Below are positions 6,222 to 12,875 of a stretch of DNA of 12,875 nucleotides, piece by piece. The DNA is from an uncultured bacterium (GTDB lineage: Bacteria > Armatimonadota > Zipacnadia > Zipacnadales > Zipacnadaceae). The first letter of the stretch is position 1. Every line of letters starts with the position of its first letter. The notes under the pieces are model-generated. The model saw nothing but the letters and a program-made list of their open reading frames with translations. It was not told the DNA's origin and ran no database searches. The translations under genes were made by a program, and so were the position numbers. The stretch spans positions 1 through 12,875 of the forward strand of contig CALFVE010000339.1 of the NCBI GenBank assembly GCA_937928475.1, given 5' to 3'.

Positions 6222-7064
6222 ATGCCTCTTTGTACGCTGAGCATCGCTGGCCGGCGGATTGCGGTCCACTTTGACGCGGATCCCGGCGTGCTTGATCCTG
6301 CCTTGACACCGTTTCTCTTGCCTTCTGCGTCCCCCGAGGCTGCTGACCTGACGGTGTGGTTCCACCACGACGGCCTAGCAGAACCGTCGCTATCCCCTCC
6401 GGCTACGCTAAAGCCCGGACAGATCATGTCCGTTGCCCGGCATGACGAGGGCGGGCTGGTCTTCTGCCGCCGGGAGGGCACACTATTCGCCGCTTCCGAC
6501 TTCTCGGTGTGCCGCGTGTGGAACAGGGCCGGCAGCAGTCCACCGGAGCCGTTCAGCGGTCGCCCCTGGCTAGTGCTTGCCCTGTGGGGTTACCTGGCGC
6601 ATCGGGGCGGTGCCTTGCCTCACGGCGCCCTCTGCGAACTGGACGACCAGTTCGTGCTCTTCCTGGGAAGGCCCACCGCCGGCAAGAGCACCCTCAGCCG
6701 CCTCGTGGTCGCCGCAGGCGGCACTTGCCTGACCGACGAGTACCCACTGCTGACCTGGCACGAGCATTCAGTTTGGGCCCACGGCACGCCGTGGTACGGG
6801 ATCTGGGGGACAGCGGCACGGCTTTCCGCCCCCCTCCGGGGCATCTTCTTCCTGCGCCATGCACCGACAAACGCCTTGCAGCGGCTGGACGCTGGCGAGG
6901 GGGCTCGTCGCTTGCTCCGCAACGTCCGGTTCTTCGTGTGGGCGCGGCAGACCATCCCGGATACCCTGGCCCTGCTGGACTGCGTCGCCCGCACTGTCCC
7001 CATCTACGACTTCGGTTTTGTCCCTGAACCGTCCGCGGTGCAACGGATGCGCGAGGTACTGTGA
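6222..7064 (+). CDS. HprK-like P-loop kinase
   Basis: A 280-residue protein resembling the kinase domain of HPr(Ser) kinase/phosphorylase. It has H134 in 'PHGALCEL', a Walker A loop G149-RPTAGKST (149-157) and an acidic pair TDEY (D172, E173) at the Walker B-like position. It lacks the full bacterial HprK layout. The first ~110 residues are unlike the usual HprK N-terminal domain, and no PTS genes are nearby. HprK-like proteins recur in RiPP loci together with PqqD-like proteins, and in some lasso peptide clusters they phosphorylate the precursor; they also occur with PqqD-like proteins in exosortase-linked loci. Phosphorylation of the small peptide is therefore the inferred role. ATG 6222 has no clear ribosome site. 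Its stop overlaps the peptidase start (GTGA, 4 bases), so the two are coupled. Confidence 0.82.
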   Translation: MPLCTLSIAGRRIAVHFDADPGVLDPALTPFLLPSASPEAADLTVWFHHDGLAEPSLSPPATLKPGQIMSVARHDEGGLVFCRREGTLFAASDFSVCRVWNRAGSSPPEPFSGRPWLVLALWGYLAHRGGALPHGALCELDDQFVLFLGRPTAGKSTLSRLVVAAGGTCLTDEYPLLTWHEHSVWAHGTPWYGIWGTAARLSAPLRGIFFLRHAPTNALQRLDAGEGARRLLRNVRFFVWARQTIPDTLALLDCVARTVPIYDFGFVPEPSAVQRMREVL

Positions 7065-7555
7065 GACTTTCTTCCCCGGAATGCTGTGAGTTGCTCTCCG
7101 ACTTGCTTGGTCGGGGCCTGACCTGTGAGATCCGGATGCGCGGGAAAAGTATGCACCCCACCATCCGGGATGGCGACCTGGTCATGCTCCGGCCCCTGGA
7201 CGACCAGGACCTGCGCATTGGGGATATCCTGCTCTGTGCGAGTCCCGAGGGCCGACTCTTTTGCCACCGGCTGGTCCGACTGAGCAAGCAGGGGGAGCAA
7301 CGCTGGGTGCAGACCTGGGGAGATGCGGTGCCCTGGCCCGACCGGCCGGTTCCGCTGACTAGCGTCCTGGGCCACGTCGAGGCGGTGCGAACCCCGGGCC
7401 GCGAGTTGAGCCGCGAGGCCCTCGCGCGAGGTTTTCGGCGCTCCCTGCGACGCCGGCGGCTGGGCTTGCACGTGCCTGGCTTACTGGCGGCGCGCCGCAG
7501 GCTGCTGCTGCGACGTTCCGCGCCGGCCGAGGCGCCCCGATCCGCGTCGCAGTAG
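7061..7555 (+). CDS. Soluble S26/S24-type signal-peptidase-like protease
   Basis: A 164-residue protein with signal peptidase I family motifs. GKSMHPTIRDGDLV contains the nucleophile Ser30. RIGDILL follows, then CHRLVRL with His69 at the general-base position, and WGD (D88) with a later 'SVLGHVEAV'. The Ser/His dyad, instead of Ser/Lys, resembles archaeal/SipW-type enzymes. Unlike real signal peptidases there is no N-terminal membrane helix, so it probably acts in the cytosol. The tail after residue 105 is very Arg-rich (RRSLRRRRL and similar). Its place in a PqqD/radical SAM/precursor operon makes it a candidate leader peptidase. The GTG start at 7061 overlaps the kinase stop and has GAGGT upstream. 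It ends 12 bases from the convergent nucleotidyltransferase gene. Confidence 0.8.
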   Translation: MRLSSPECCELLSDLLGRGLTCEIRMRGKSMHPTIRDGDLVMLRPLDDQDLRIGDILLCASPEGRLFCHRLVRLSKQGEQRWVQTWGDAVPWPDRPVPLTSVLGHVEAVRTPGRELSREALARGFRRSLRRRRLGLHVPGLLAARRRLLLRRSAPAEAPRSASQ

Positions 7556-7567
7556 GTCCGTCCCGAC

Positions 7568-8794
7568 TTACGGCTCCCGCACAGCCCGGAGCAGGCACCA
7601 CTCCTCCCGCACCGCCTGCCGGACCTGCCCAGATACAAGCAGCCGGCCCGCATAGGCAAGCGCCCCGGTCAACAGAGCCAGCCGCGTTCTCGCCCACCCG
7701 CCCCGGCGGAAAGCCTCCGGATGCTCCCGGATCCAGGCGAGCGCCGCGGCCTCCAGATCCCTGCTGGTACCCGGGCCGCGCGCCAAGAACCGCAAGACGG
7801 AGCGAGGCACCATCACGATGCCTCCCTCCAAGAGTAAGCGCCGCCACAGGATCGGACGGCAACGCTGGTAGGCGCTGGAGGTCCCCGCGCCCACCGGCGC
7901 CTGGCGCATCTCGCCGCCCTCAAGTTCCTGGGCGAATCTTAGCGCTATGTCCACCAATCTCCGTGCCGCCAGCGATGCCGCCCGCTGCGCCAAGGTCGTC
8001 GGACACGCTCCGGCGCTAGGGGTTTCCAGCAGCCAGCGCAAATCCGCCCAGGCGCGAAGGAAGGTGTAGAAACGGTCGCGCGCCATTCCACCCAGCAGAA
8101 CCAGGATCAGGTCCTCCTGGCAGGGCACGGTGATCGGCTCGTCCAGCAACGCCCCCTGCCGGCTCGCGCACCAAGCCTGCTCAAAGCTCAGGGGGCGCGG
8201 CTCCATAGCGCTGCGCCCCCAGGGAGCCGTGTGCACATCCACTCCCAGGTCGCCTCGGGCTGCCTTCAGCGGATGCGGCGTCCAGGGACAACCGACGAAT
8301 CCCTCCCCGTGGCAAGCGAAGCCCATCCCCTCCAGGACGGCCCGCGCCGCCGCTAGTTGCTCCGGCGCGACCAGCAAGTCCAGGTCCACCATGTCTCGCG
8401 GCAGGTAGTCCGGCCAGGCCGTCGCGATGAGCGCCAGCCCCTTCAAGGGCAGGCAACGAATCCCCGCCGCTCCCAGCGCCTGGATGACTTCCAGGCCCGC
8501 CGCCACCATCCGCGTCTGCCGGGCCGCCAGCGTCAGGTGCGCCGAGCTCAGCCAGCGCCACGCCTCGGTGGGCAGCGTCGCTTCCAGACCGTGCTCCTCG
8601 AGGCGCAGGTACAGGAGAGAAAGCAGGCCGTGGGCTCGCGCTAGGCGCAACAGTTCCGGTGAGTCCTCGCGCAGGCCCAGGAGCCGTTCCTCCAGCAATG
8701 CCGGCTGCTCCTCGCGCACTAGCGCCAGCAGGGCCTCAAAGGCCGGCGACAGGACCGGTCGCTTGGGTTGCGCCTTGCCTCTGCGGTCAGACAT
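7568..8794 (-). CDS. Nucleotidyltransferase-fold protein (NTP_transf_5 type)
   Basis: A 408-residue protein matching the 'uncharacterised nucleotidyltransferase' family. It shows CLPLKGLALI (about 114-123), then YLPRDMVDLDLLV with the paired acidic residues D137 and D139 that would bind metal, and a helical remainder. Proteins of this family are often found near exopolysaccharide/exosortase loci and in peptide-modification loci together with PqqD-like and HprK-like genes. Their reaction is not established. The gene converges on the RiPP-like operon with a 12-base gap, so it is not in that operon, but the association is suggestive. Start ATG 8794 was preferred over ATG 8887 because a terminator-like hairpin (8826-8852) lies between them. 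The ribosome site is weak, so the start is uncertain. Confidence 0.75.
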   Translation of the reverse strand: MSDRRGKAQPKRPVLSPAFEALLALVREEQPALLEERLLGLREDSPELLRLARAHGLLSLLYLRLEEHGLEATLPTEAWRWLSSAHLTLAARQTRMVAAGLEVIQALGAAGIRCLPLKGLALIATAWPDYLPRDMVDLDLLVAPEQLAAARAVLEGMGFACHGEGFVGCPWTPHPLKAARGDLGVDVHTAPWGRSAMEPRPLSFEQAWCASRQGALLDEPITVPCQEDLILVLLGGMARDRFYTFLRAWADLRWLLETPSAGACPTTLAQRAASLAARRLVDIALRFAQELEGGEMRQAPVGAGTSSAYQRCRPILWRRLLLEGGIVMVPRSVLRFLARGPGTSRDLEAAALAWIREHPEAFRRGGWARTRLALLTGALAYAGRLLVSGQVRQAVREEWCLLRAVREP

Positions 8795-8825
8795 GGGGAA
8801 TTGCCAAGCGTGCGCCCTCAACCAA

Positions 8826-8852
8826 ACAGCAGCGCCCGGCGGACGCTGCTGT
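8826..8852 (-). terminator. Terminator-like hairpin (repeat copy B)
   Basis: Perfect nine-base arms (ACAGCAGCG 8826-8834, CGCTGCTGT 8844-8852) enclose a nine-base loop, and TTTGGTT follows on the minus strand. It lies 48 bases after the stop of the prepilin-like gene and before the nucleotidyltransferase start, as expected of a terminator for the former. Its minus-strand sequence shares 21 bases with the hairpin at 3836-3864. Confidence 0.6.
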
Positions 8853-8899
8853 GAACACTGGCGGACCGAGTTGAGTGGGTTCGGCAAGGGTGAGACTGG

Positions 8900-9631
8900 C
8901 TAGGGCGTGATTGGCACCATGGGGGGATGGAGTTTCCCCCAAGCGGACTTGGCTACGAACTTGACATGCCCGTCCAGGAAGCAGAAGTTGGAGCCACCCG
9001 CGTGGGCGCCCTCGTTGAGGGGAGCCGGATCACAGTAAAGTCCGTTGTCGCAAAGCAGGCTCTGCTCGGAGGGGTTGCCCGTGGTGAGAGTAGTGATATC
9101 GGTATCGAGCGGACAGGCGGGGTCCAGGTTGCCGCCGTAGGTGTCCCACTGTGTGCATAGCGCGTAACTGACTCGCCCCGCCTCCGCGTCGCTCTGCTTA
9201 CCCCAGCCTCCGGCGCTGATGGCTTGCGCCTGCGCCGGGTCCCCGTTGCAGAACCAGATCTGGGAGTTCTTCACGTAGGGGCTCACACTCGTGTACAGGC
9301 GCTGAATAAGGCTGCGGTAGAAGGGGCCGTGGTACCAACCATACGTCCAGTTCAACTGGGAAGGCGCCCAGAGGGGAAGCACCCCGTCATAGTCTTGGGC
9401 ATACATGTGCAAAGCCATGCCCAGTTGCTTGAGGTTGGACAGACACTTGGCCTGCTGGGCCTTGGCGCGCGCCCGGGCGAAGACGGGGAACAGGATGGCC
9501 GCCAGGATCGCTATGATGGCAATGACCACCAACAACTCAATCAGCGTGAACCCTGCGTGCGTGCGTCTCCTTCGCCCTGTCAGGGCCCAGCGGCGACGAG
9601 CGCCTAGTTTACAGCTTGACGCTCTTGCCAT
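8900..9631 (-). CDS. Prepilin-like protein with H-X9-DG motif
   Basis: A 243-residue protein with a 27-residue Arg-rich leader ending in Gly27, then F28-TLIELLVVIAIIAILAAILF, the class III signal and N-terminal helix of type IV pilins/pseudopilins. A prepilin peptidase would cut after G27 and methylate F28. FPVFARAR, CLSNLKQLG and MYAQDYD follow; this conserved block is common in the large pilin-like families of Armatimonadota and Planctomycetota. Near the C-terminus H210-x9-DG (HAGGSNFCFLDG) gives the 'H-X9-DG' processing-associated domain. It is likely exported to the cell surface; the role is unknown for the family. The start overlaps the end of the PEP-CTERM gene by 23 bases and has a GGAGGAGGTGG site upstream. 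Both are read from the promoter at 10210-10238. Confidence 0.9.
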   Translation of the reverse strand: MARASSCKLGARRRWALTGRRRRTHAGFTLIELLVVIAIIAILAAILFPVFARARAKAQQAKCLSNLKQLGMALHMYAQDYDGVLPLWAPSQLNWTYGWYHGPFYRSLIQRLYTSVSPYVKNSQIWFCNGDPAQAQAISAGGWGKQSDAEAGRVSYALCTQWDTYGGNLDPACPLDTDITTLTTGNPSEQSLLCDNGLYCDPAPLNEGAHAGGSNFCFLDGHVKFVAKSAWGKLHPPMVPITP

Positions 9632-10160
9632 GCTTACGCCACCTCCTCCAGATACCTGCCGATGCTAGCAGCATGGAAGCGAGGAACACGGACCCGGGCT
9701 CGGGGACACCGGCCGACCAGGTCTCTCCGTACCACGTGGAGTTCGAGTCGTACCTCAGCCACGCCGGCGGGGCCGACGTCTGGAAGTGGAAACCTACGAG
9801 TGACACTTGCGGCAGGCTGCGCGCCCAGATCACCGCCGATCGGCCTTCCAGTCTGTCCAGACCTGGCCAGTCGCTAAGGCTGACGCTGGCCACATACTGC
9901 CCTGTCCAACCACTTGGCGACCATATCGCAGAGATCGGTGTGAGCACCTCGACCCCCCAGTGCCCAAGGCCTGGAGGAGCGCTGTCCAAGGTGTAAACGT
10001 AGTCCCAGAGCGTGTCGCTGTAGTTCGCGCCCTTATAATAGGCCATCCCCGTCGTGGGTGTCTCGCCGACGTAGGAAATATCGGCCAGAACGAGGGGGAC
10101 GCAGGCGGCGGTGAGGCAGAGGCCGAGGAGCAAGACATTAAGCGCCCGACTGGTGGCCAC
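9609..10160 (-). CDS. PEP-CTERM sorting-domain protein
   Basis: A 183-residue secreted protein. Residues 1-26 form a signal peptide (hydrophobic ALNVLLLGLCLTAACVPLVLA). The C-terminus carries VPEPGS (from residue 152), a hydrophobic helix and WRRWRK, the tripartite PEP-CTERM tail recognised by exosortase. Exosortase removes or processes the tail during export, usually in bacteria that make an associated exopolysaccharide. The middle is Gly/Ser/Tyr/Trp-rich with no named domain. No exosortase gene is in the window. The start is GTG 10160 with GGGAGGA seven bases away. The ATG at 10167 is in another frame. The coding end overlaps the prepilin-like start. Confidence 0.88.
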   Translation of the reverse strand: MATSRALNVLLLGLCLTAACVPLVLADISYVGETPTTGMAYYKGANYSDTLWDYVYTLDSAPPGLGHWGVEVLTPISAIWSPSGWTGQYVASVSLSDWPGLDRLEGRSAVIWARSLPQVSLVGFHFQTSAPPAWLRYDSNSTWYGETWSAGVPEPGSVFLASMLLASAGIWRRWRKHGKSVKL

Positions 10161-10209
10161 GAGTCATTCCTCCCTAGCGCGCAGGTGAGCACACTCCGGC
10201 AGCCTGCGC

Positions 10210-10238
10210 ATTATACGCTCTGCGAGCCCCGTCGTCAA
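10210..10238 (-). promoter_or_regulatory. Sigma-70-type promoter for the PEP-CTERM/prepilin unit
   Basis: On the minus strand TTGACG (10238-10233), a 17-base spacer and a perfect TATAAT (10215-10210) lie about 50 bases before the GTG start at 10160. The predicted start of transcription is near 10203. A GCGCAGG/CCTGCGC inverted repeat (10179-10185 and 10203-10209) falls in the early transcript and could fold in the 5' leader. Confidence 0.82.
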
Positions 10239-10256
10239 GGGGGTGTCTTTGTGTAA

Positions 10257-10279
10257 GCGGGCTCCCCACTCGCACCCGC
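10257..10279 (-). terminator. Weak hairpin after the lipoprotein-like gene
   Basis: GCGGG (10257-10261) pairs with CCCGC (10275-10279) around a 13-base loop, about 40 bases past the stop at 10319 and just before the next promoter on the same strand. Only five to six pairs and no real T-run are present, so this is a weak terminator candidate. Confidence 0.25.
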
Positions 10280-10318
10280 GCTCTTGGATGATACCCATCT
10301 ATGCGCCCGCCAAACCTC

Positions 10319-11512
10319 CTAGCCGCCGCCCGTGCGCGGGGGAGGCCGGCGGGCGGCGGTAACGAAGATGTCGGCGCCGTAGTAATCCGCCGTGCCGAGG
10401 GGGCTCGTCCCCCGGTACAGGCGCACCCGCTTCCCCACCTGGCGCGTCGTCGCCTCGGTAATGAAGCCGTCACTGCCCGGCACCGCCGGGTTGGTCACCG
10501 AGAGATTCTCCCCGGGGCCAAAGCCGAAGCGAGCGCCTAGCACCGCGTTCTGCGTCGGATCGTCGCTGCTGCTCGCCGTGCTGTAGTCATACTGCGCCGT
10601 CCCCGCGGGGATACCGGCGCCGACCGCCGAGGTCAAGGTGCCGAGGCTGCGGCTGAGGTTATCCACGATCTCCACGCGCAGGCCGGCGCGGATCTGATAG
10701 GAGCCGGTACCGTTGAGGGTGACGACGAAGGCGTCCGAAGCCGCTCGGTAGACCACCGTGCCGGTGGCGAGGACGAACTGCCCGGCGGCATTGGCCACCC
10801 ACAACTCGAAGGTCAGTCCTGGTCCGACTAGGGCATCCTCAATCTGCAGCAGCGCGCGGGGGATGACGACCTCCACCGGCAGGGCGAAGGTGAGGCCTGC
10901 CGGGGTTATCTCCAGGGTGCCCAGCGCCGGGTTGACTGGCCCCTGCGCCCCGTCGGGGACCGACTCCTGGGGGGCCGAAACTTTCGAGCCAATCACCAAC
11001 GTCACCGCCGTGGGTGCCGCCACCGCCCCGGGGGGAACTCGCAAGATCACCCCGTTGCCGGCGTCAACTTTACCGCCGGCGGGATCGAGCACCACCCCCG
11101 GCAGCGCCGGGGGCAAGGCGAGCACAAGTCGGGCAACCGAGGAGGCCAACCCCTCCCGGCTGGGCACCTGCACCTGCTTGCTCACCGCCACAAACCCGGC
11201 GGCCGAGGCCGTAACCGTGTAGGTGGCGCCGGGGGCAACTCTTACCTCGAACTGGCCCGGGCCTGTGGAGGTGATTTGCGCGGCAGAGGGACCGGCCACG
11301 TTGAGCAGGGCGCCGGCCAGCGGCGCCTGAGTGTTGTCAGCGCGCACGGAAACCCGAATAAACCCATCCTGAGTACGAACCGGCGGAATCACCAGCCCGG
11401 CTCCGCCGCAGCCTAGCCACGCCACCGTGGTCAGCAACAGCCCCGCGGGCATCAGCAGCACCACCAGACGGAGGCTCCCGAATCCCTGCGATTGGCTTCC
11501 ATAAGCGAGCAT
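10319..11512 (-). CDS. Secreted, probably lipid-anchored protein with carboxypeptidase-regulatory-like and ZU5-like regions
   Basis: A 397-residue exported protein. A hydrophobic segment (residues 14-34) ends in AWLGC, so C35 could be lipidated, although Trp at -3 makes the lipobox atypical. Residues ~52-118 resemble a carboxypeptidase-regulatory-like (CarboxypepD_reg) beta-sandwich ('PLAGALLNVAGPS...F.V.VAPG.TYTVTASAAGF'). Residues ~143-230 resemble a ZU5-type domain ('GGKVDAGNGVILRVPPGAV'). The remaining C-terminal part is Gly/Ser/Thr-rich without a named domain. No catalytic residues were seen; a structural or binding role at the surface is inferred. The start ATG 11512 has a perfect AAGGAGGT eight bases upstream. 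It lies 96 bases downstream of the YjbH-like gene on the same strand and may share its transcript. Confidence 0.75.
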   Translation of the reverse strand: MLAYGSQSQGFGSLRLVVLLMPAGLLLTTVAWLGCGGAGLVIPPVRTQDGFIRVSVRADNTQAPLAGALLNVAGPSAAQITSTGPGQFEVRVAPGATYTVTASAAGFVAVSKQVQVPSREGLASSVARLVLALPPALPGVVLDPAGGKVDAGNGVILRVPPGAVAAPTAVTLVIGSKVSAPQESVPDGAQGPVNPALGTLEITPAGLTFALPVEVVIPRALLQIEDALVGPGLTFELWVANAAGQFVLATGTVVYRAASDAFVVTLNGTGSYQIRAGLRVEIVDNLSRSLGTLTSAVGAGIPAGTAQYDYSTASSSDDPTQNAVLGARFGFGPGENLSVTNPAVPGSDGFITEATTRQVGKRVRLYRGTSPLGTADYYGADIFVTAARRPPPRTGGG

Positions 11513-11608
11513 GGTGCCAACCTCCTTGCGCCTGCGGCCGCGGCCTTCATACTCTCAGCAGGGGCAGCACGACGACGGCGGTGTCTAATAGCCAGGCCGG
11601 GTTTCGCG

Positions 11609-12875
11609 TCAGCGGCTTCTCTCTAAGTATATCATAAAGAAACCTGAAGAGAAACGGTCGCGGTTGAAAAAGGCGTCCACCAAGTTGGGGGTCACCGACA
11701 GTTCCTTGGCTACGCGCTGCGCCAGGGTAACGTAGTTGCGGTCGCCCAGGATGCTGCGCGCGCGGTAGTCGAAGCTGTCGGCCAGTCGCAGGCGGACGCT
11801 GGCGGGAGGCCGAGGCTGTCGGCGCGGCCCCAGCGGCAGAGAGGCGCGCAGTTCCGCCAGGGCGTCTGCCCCGGTGCGCCGGTAGCCCGCGGCCAGTTGC
11901 ACCTCGCCGAGGTAGCGGATCAGGTCTAGGCCCCAGCCGTTGTCCTCGAAGAGGAACTGCCCTCCCAGCGCCCGTATCTGCACCTCCCAGCGGGGGATCT
12001 GGTGCCAGTAGTCGGCGATGGCGTAGGTGACCTTACCCAGTTCGTCGTTGTCCAGCCGCGCGACCAGGACGTGCGCCAGCCCGTCGCGGCCAAGCGGCGC
12101 TGCCAGTTCCGCGCCGAATCCGTCCCATTCCTGGAAGGAATGGTCAGAGAAGCGCCCGCCCAGCACTTGCACCAGGCATCCCCGCACCGGCTGCAAGGCG
12201 TAGGACAGCAGCGCCTCGTCGGTATACAGGCGCTTCTGGCGACCTCGCACCAGGGCCCCGGATACGGGATACTTCCAGCGCGCGTCCGCCTGCAAGCCCC
12301 GCGCGAGAGGCACTGAGACCTGGGGCTGAAGCAGCCAGCCGGTGACCAGGGTGGCCTCTTCGGTGCCGACCTCGGTGAAGAGATAAGGCGAGATCATCAC
12401 GTCGCTGTGCAGCCAGGGACGATTGGCTACCTCGGTGGGGCTGGTAGAAACTTCGTGCCGCACACTCGCGGGCAGCGCTTGCACCCGCACCTGTGCGGCG
12501 AACTCCCGCGCGCTCGTCTCCCCGCGAGCCCACTGGCGATAGGCGTCGAGCGGGCAGCGGACCTCTGCCGTGGTCAGGCCGCGCCTCTGCAGGCGCACCG
12601 CGACTTCCTCCACATCGCCTCCGACATGGCGAGCGGCCACCGGCAGCACCGCCGCCACCGCGTCAAACTCATTCAGCGTGTACCGCCGGTTCTCCACCGA
12701 AACCACCAGGCGGCGCTGCTCGCCCGTCGGCACGATCACGACCTGCACACTCTCCAGACCCAGTTGCACCAGGTCGTCCTGGATGAGGCTGGTGGCCGCC
12801 CGGGGACCGGGGGCCGCCGCGGGACCGAGTTCGTCGCGCGGTGGAGCCGGCGTGCCCGGGTAAGACAGGGGGAAC
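11609..12875 (-). CDS. YjbH-like exopolysaccharide/outer-membrane protein, N-terminus cut by window end
   Basis: The frame is open from the TGA at 11609 to the last full codon at the window edge (about 421 residues), so the gene continues upstream and the GTG at 12769 is internal. The readable N-terminal part (LVQLGLESVQVV, then ENRRYTLNEFDA) and the later beta-rich repeats, such as 'WLLQPQVSVPLARGLQADARW' and FDYRARSILGDRNY, resemble the YjbH family. Members are outer-membrane barrel proteins encoded in exopolysaccharide operons, where they help export or assembly. The missing N-terminus should hold a signal peptide. The region just before the GTG is Pro/Ala-rich (PGTPAPPRDELGPAAAPG), like a linker. 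The assignment rests on remembered family pattern. Confidence 0.65.
   Translation of the reverse strand, partial: FPLSYPGTPAPPRDELGPAAAPGPRAATSLIQDDLVQLGLESVQVVIVPTGEQRRLVVSVENRRYTLNEFDAVAAVLPVAARHVGGDVEEVAVRLQRRGLTTAEVRCPLDAYRQWARGETSAREFAAQVRVQALPASVRHEVSTSPTEVANRPWLHSDVMISPYLFTEVGTEEATLVTGWLLQPQVSVPLARGLQADARWKYPVSGALVRGRQKRLYTDEALLSYALQPVRGCLVQVLGGRFSDHSFQEWDGFGAELAAPLGRDGLAHVLVARLDNDELGKVTYAIADYWHQIPRWEVQIRALGGQFLFEDNGWGLDLIRYLGEVQLAAGYRRTGADALAELRASLPLGPRRQPRPPASVRLRLADSFDYRARSILGDRNYVTLAQRVAKELSVTPNLVDAFFNRDRFSSGFFMIYLERSR

Noticed and set aside
5948..6274. 108-codon plus-strand frame overlapping the precursor and the kinase start.
   Set aside because: Different frame from the precursor, no ribosome site, Arg/Ser-rich product without recognisable features, and it runs into the kinase gene.
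6694..7659. 321-codon minus-strand frame opposite the kinase and peptidase genes.
   Set aside because: Arg/Ser-rich shadow of two plus-strand genes with clear catalytic motifs.
8795..8887. Upstream ATG 8887 for the nucleotidyltransferase-fold gene.
   Set aside because: It would place a terminator-like hairpin inside the coding region, and the added 31 residues show no family pattern.

Overview
This 12.9 kb window is GC-rich bacterial chromosomal DNA. The best taxonomic clue is a prepilin-like protein at 8900-9631. Just after its GFTLIE signal it carries an 'FPVFARAR...CLSNLKQLG..L.MYAQDYD' stretch, and it ends with an H-X9-DG motif. Large sets of such proteins are typical of Armatimonadota (and also occur in Planctomycetota/Verrucomicrobiota), so an armatimonadote metagenome-type genome is my best guess. 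This is inference, since no rRNA or marker gene is present.

Layout. (1) 1-3730: the last residues of a plus-strand protein with a hydrophobic/Arg-rich C-terminal anchor, a perfect 12-bp bidirectional terminator hairpin, then two tandem paralogous GT39/ArnT-like membrane glycosyltransferases on the minus strand. (2) 3731-4269: a divergent intergenic region without a convincing gene, holding one copy of a repeated hairpin. (3) 4270-7555: a plus-strand operon behind a near-consensus sigma-70 promoter. It encodes a PqqD-like protein, a radical SAM/SPASM enzyme, a 50-residue Cys-rich peptide that is easy to miss (5908-6060, GTG start with a strong AAGGAGG site), an HprK-like P-loop kinase, and a soluble Ser/His signal-peptidase-like protease. 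(4) 7568-8794: a convergent minus-strand nucleotidyltransferase-fold protein (NTP_transf_5 type). (5) 8900-10238: a minus-strand two-gene unit (PEP-CTERM protein, then H-X9-DG prepilin-like protein, overlapping by 23 bp) behind a TTGACG-17-TATAAT promoter. (6) 10319-12875: a secreted, lipoprotein-like protein with carboxypeptidase-regulatory-like and ZU5-like regions, then a YjbH-family outer-membrane/exopolysaccharide protein cut by the window end.

How they fit. The central operon reads as a RiPP (ribosomally made, post-translationally modified peptide) locus. The PqqD-like protein would hold the leader of the small peptide. The radical SAM/SPASM enzyme would modify its Cys-rich core (C24, C26, C38, C46, C50). 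The HprK-like kinase could phosphorylate it, and the cytosolic Ser/His peptidase could cut the leader. No exporter is visible in the window. PqqD-like, HprK-like and nucleotidyltransferase proteins are also known together near exosortase/exopolysaccharide loci, and PEP-CTERM, YjbH and GT39 genes are all present here. The peptide product and the envelope/EPS genes may therefore be connected; this link is inference.
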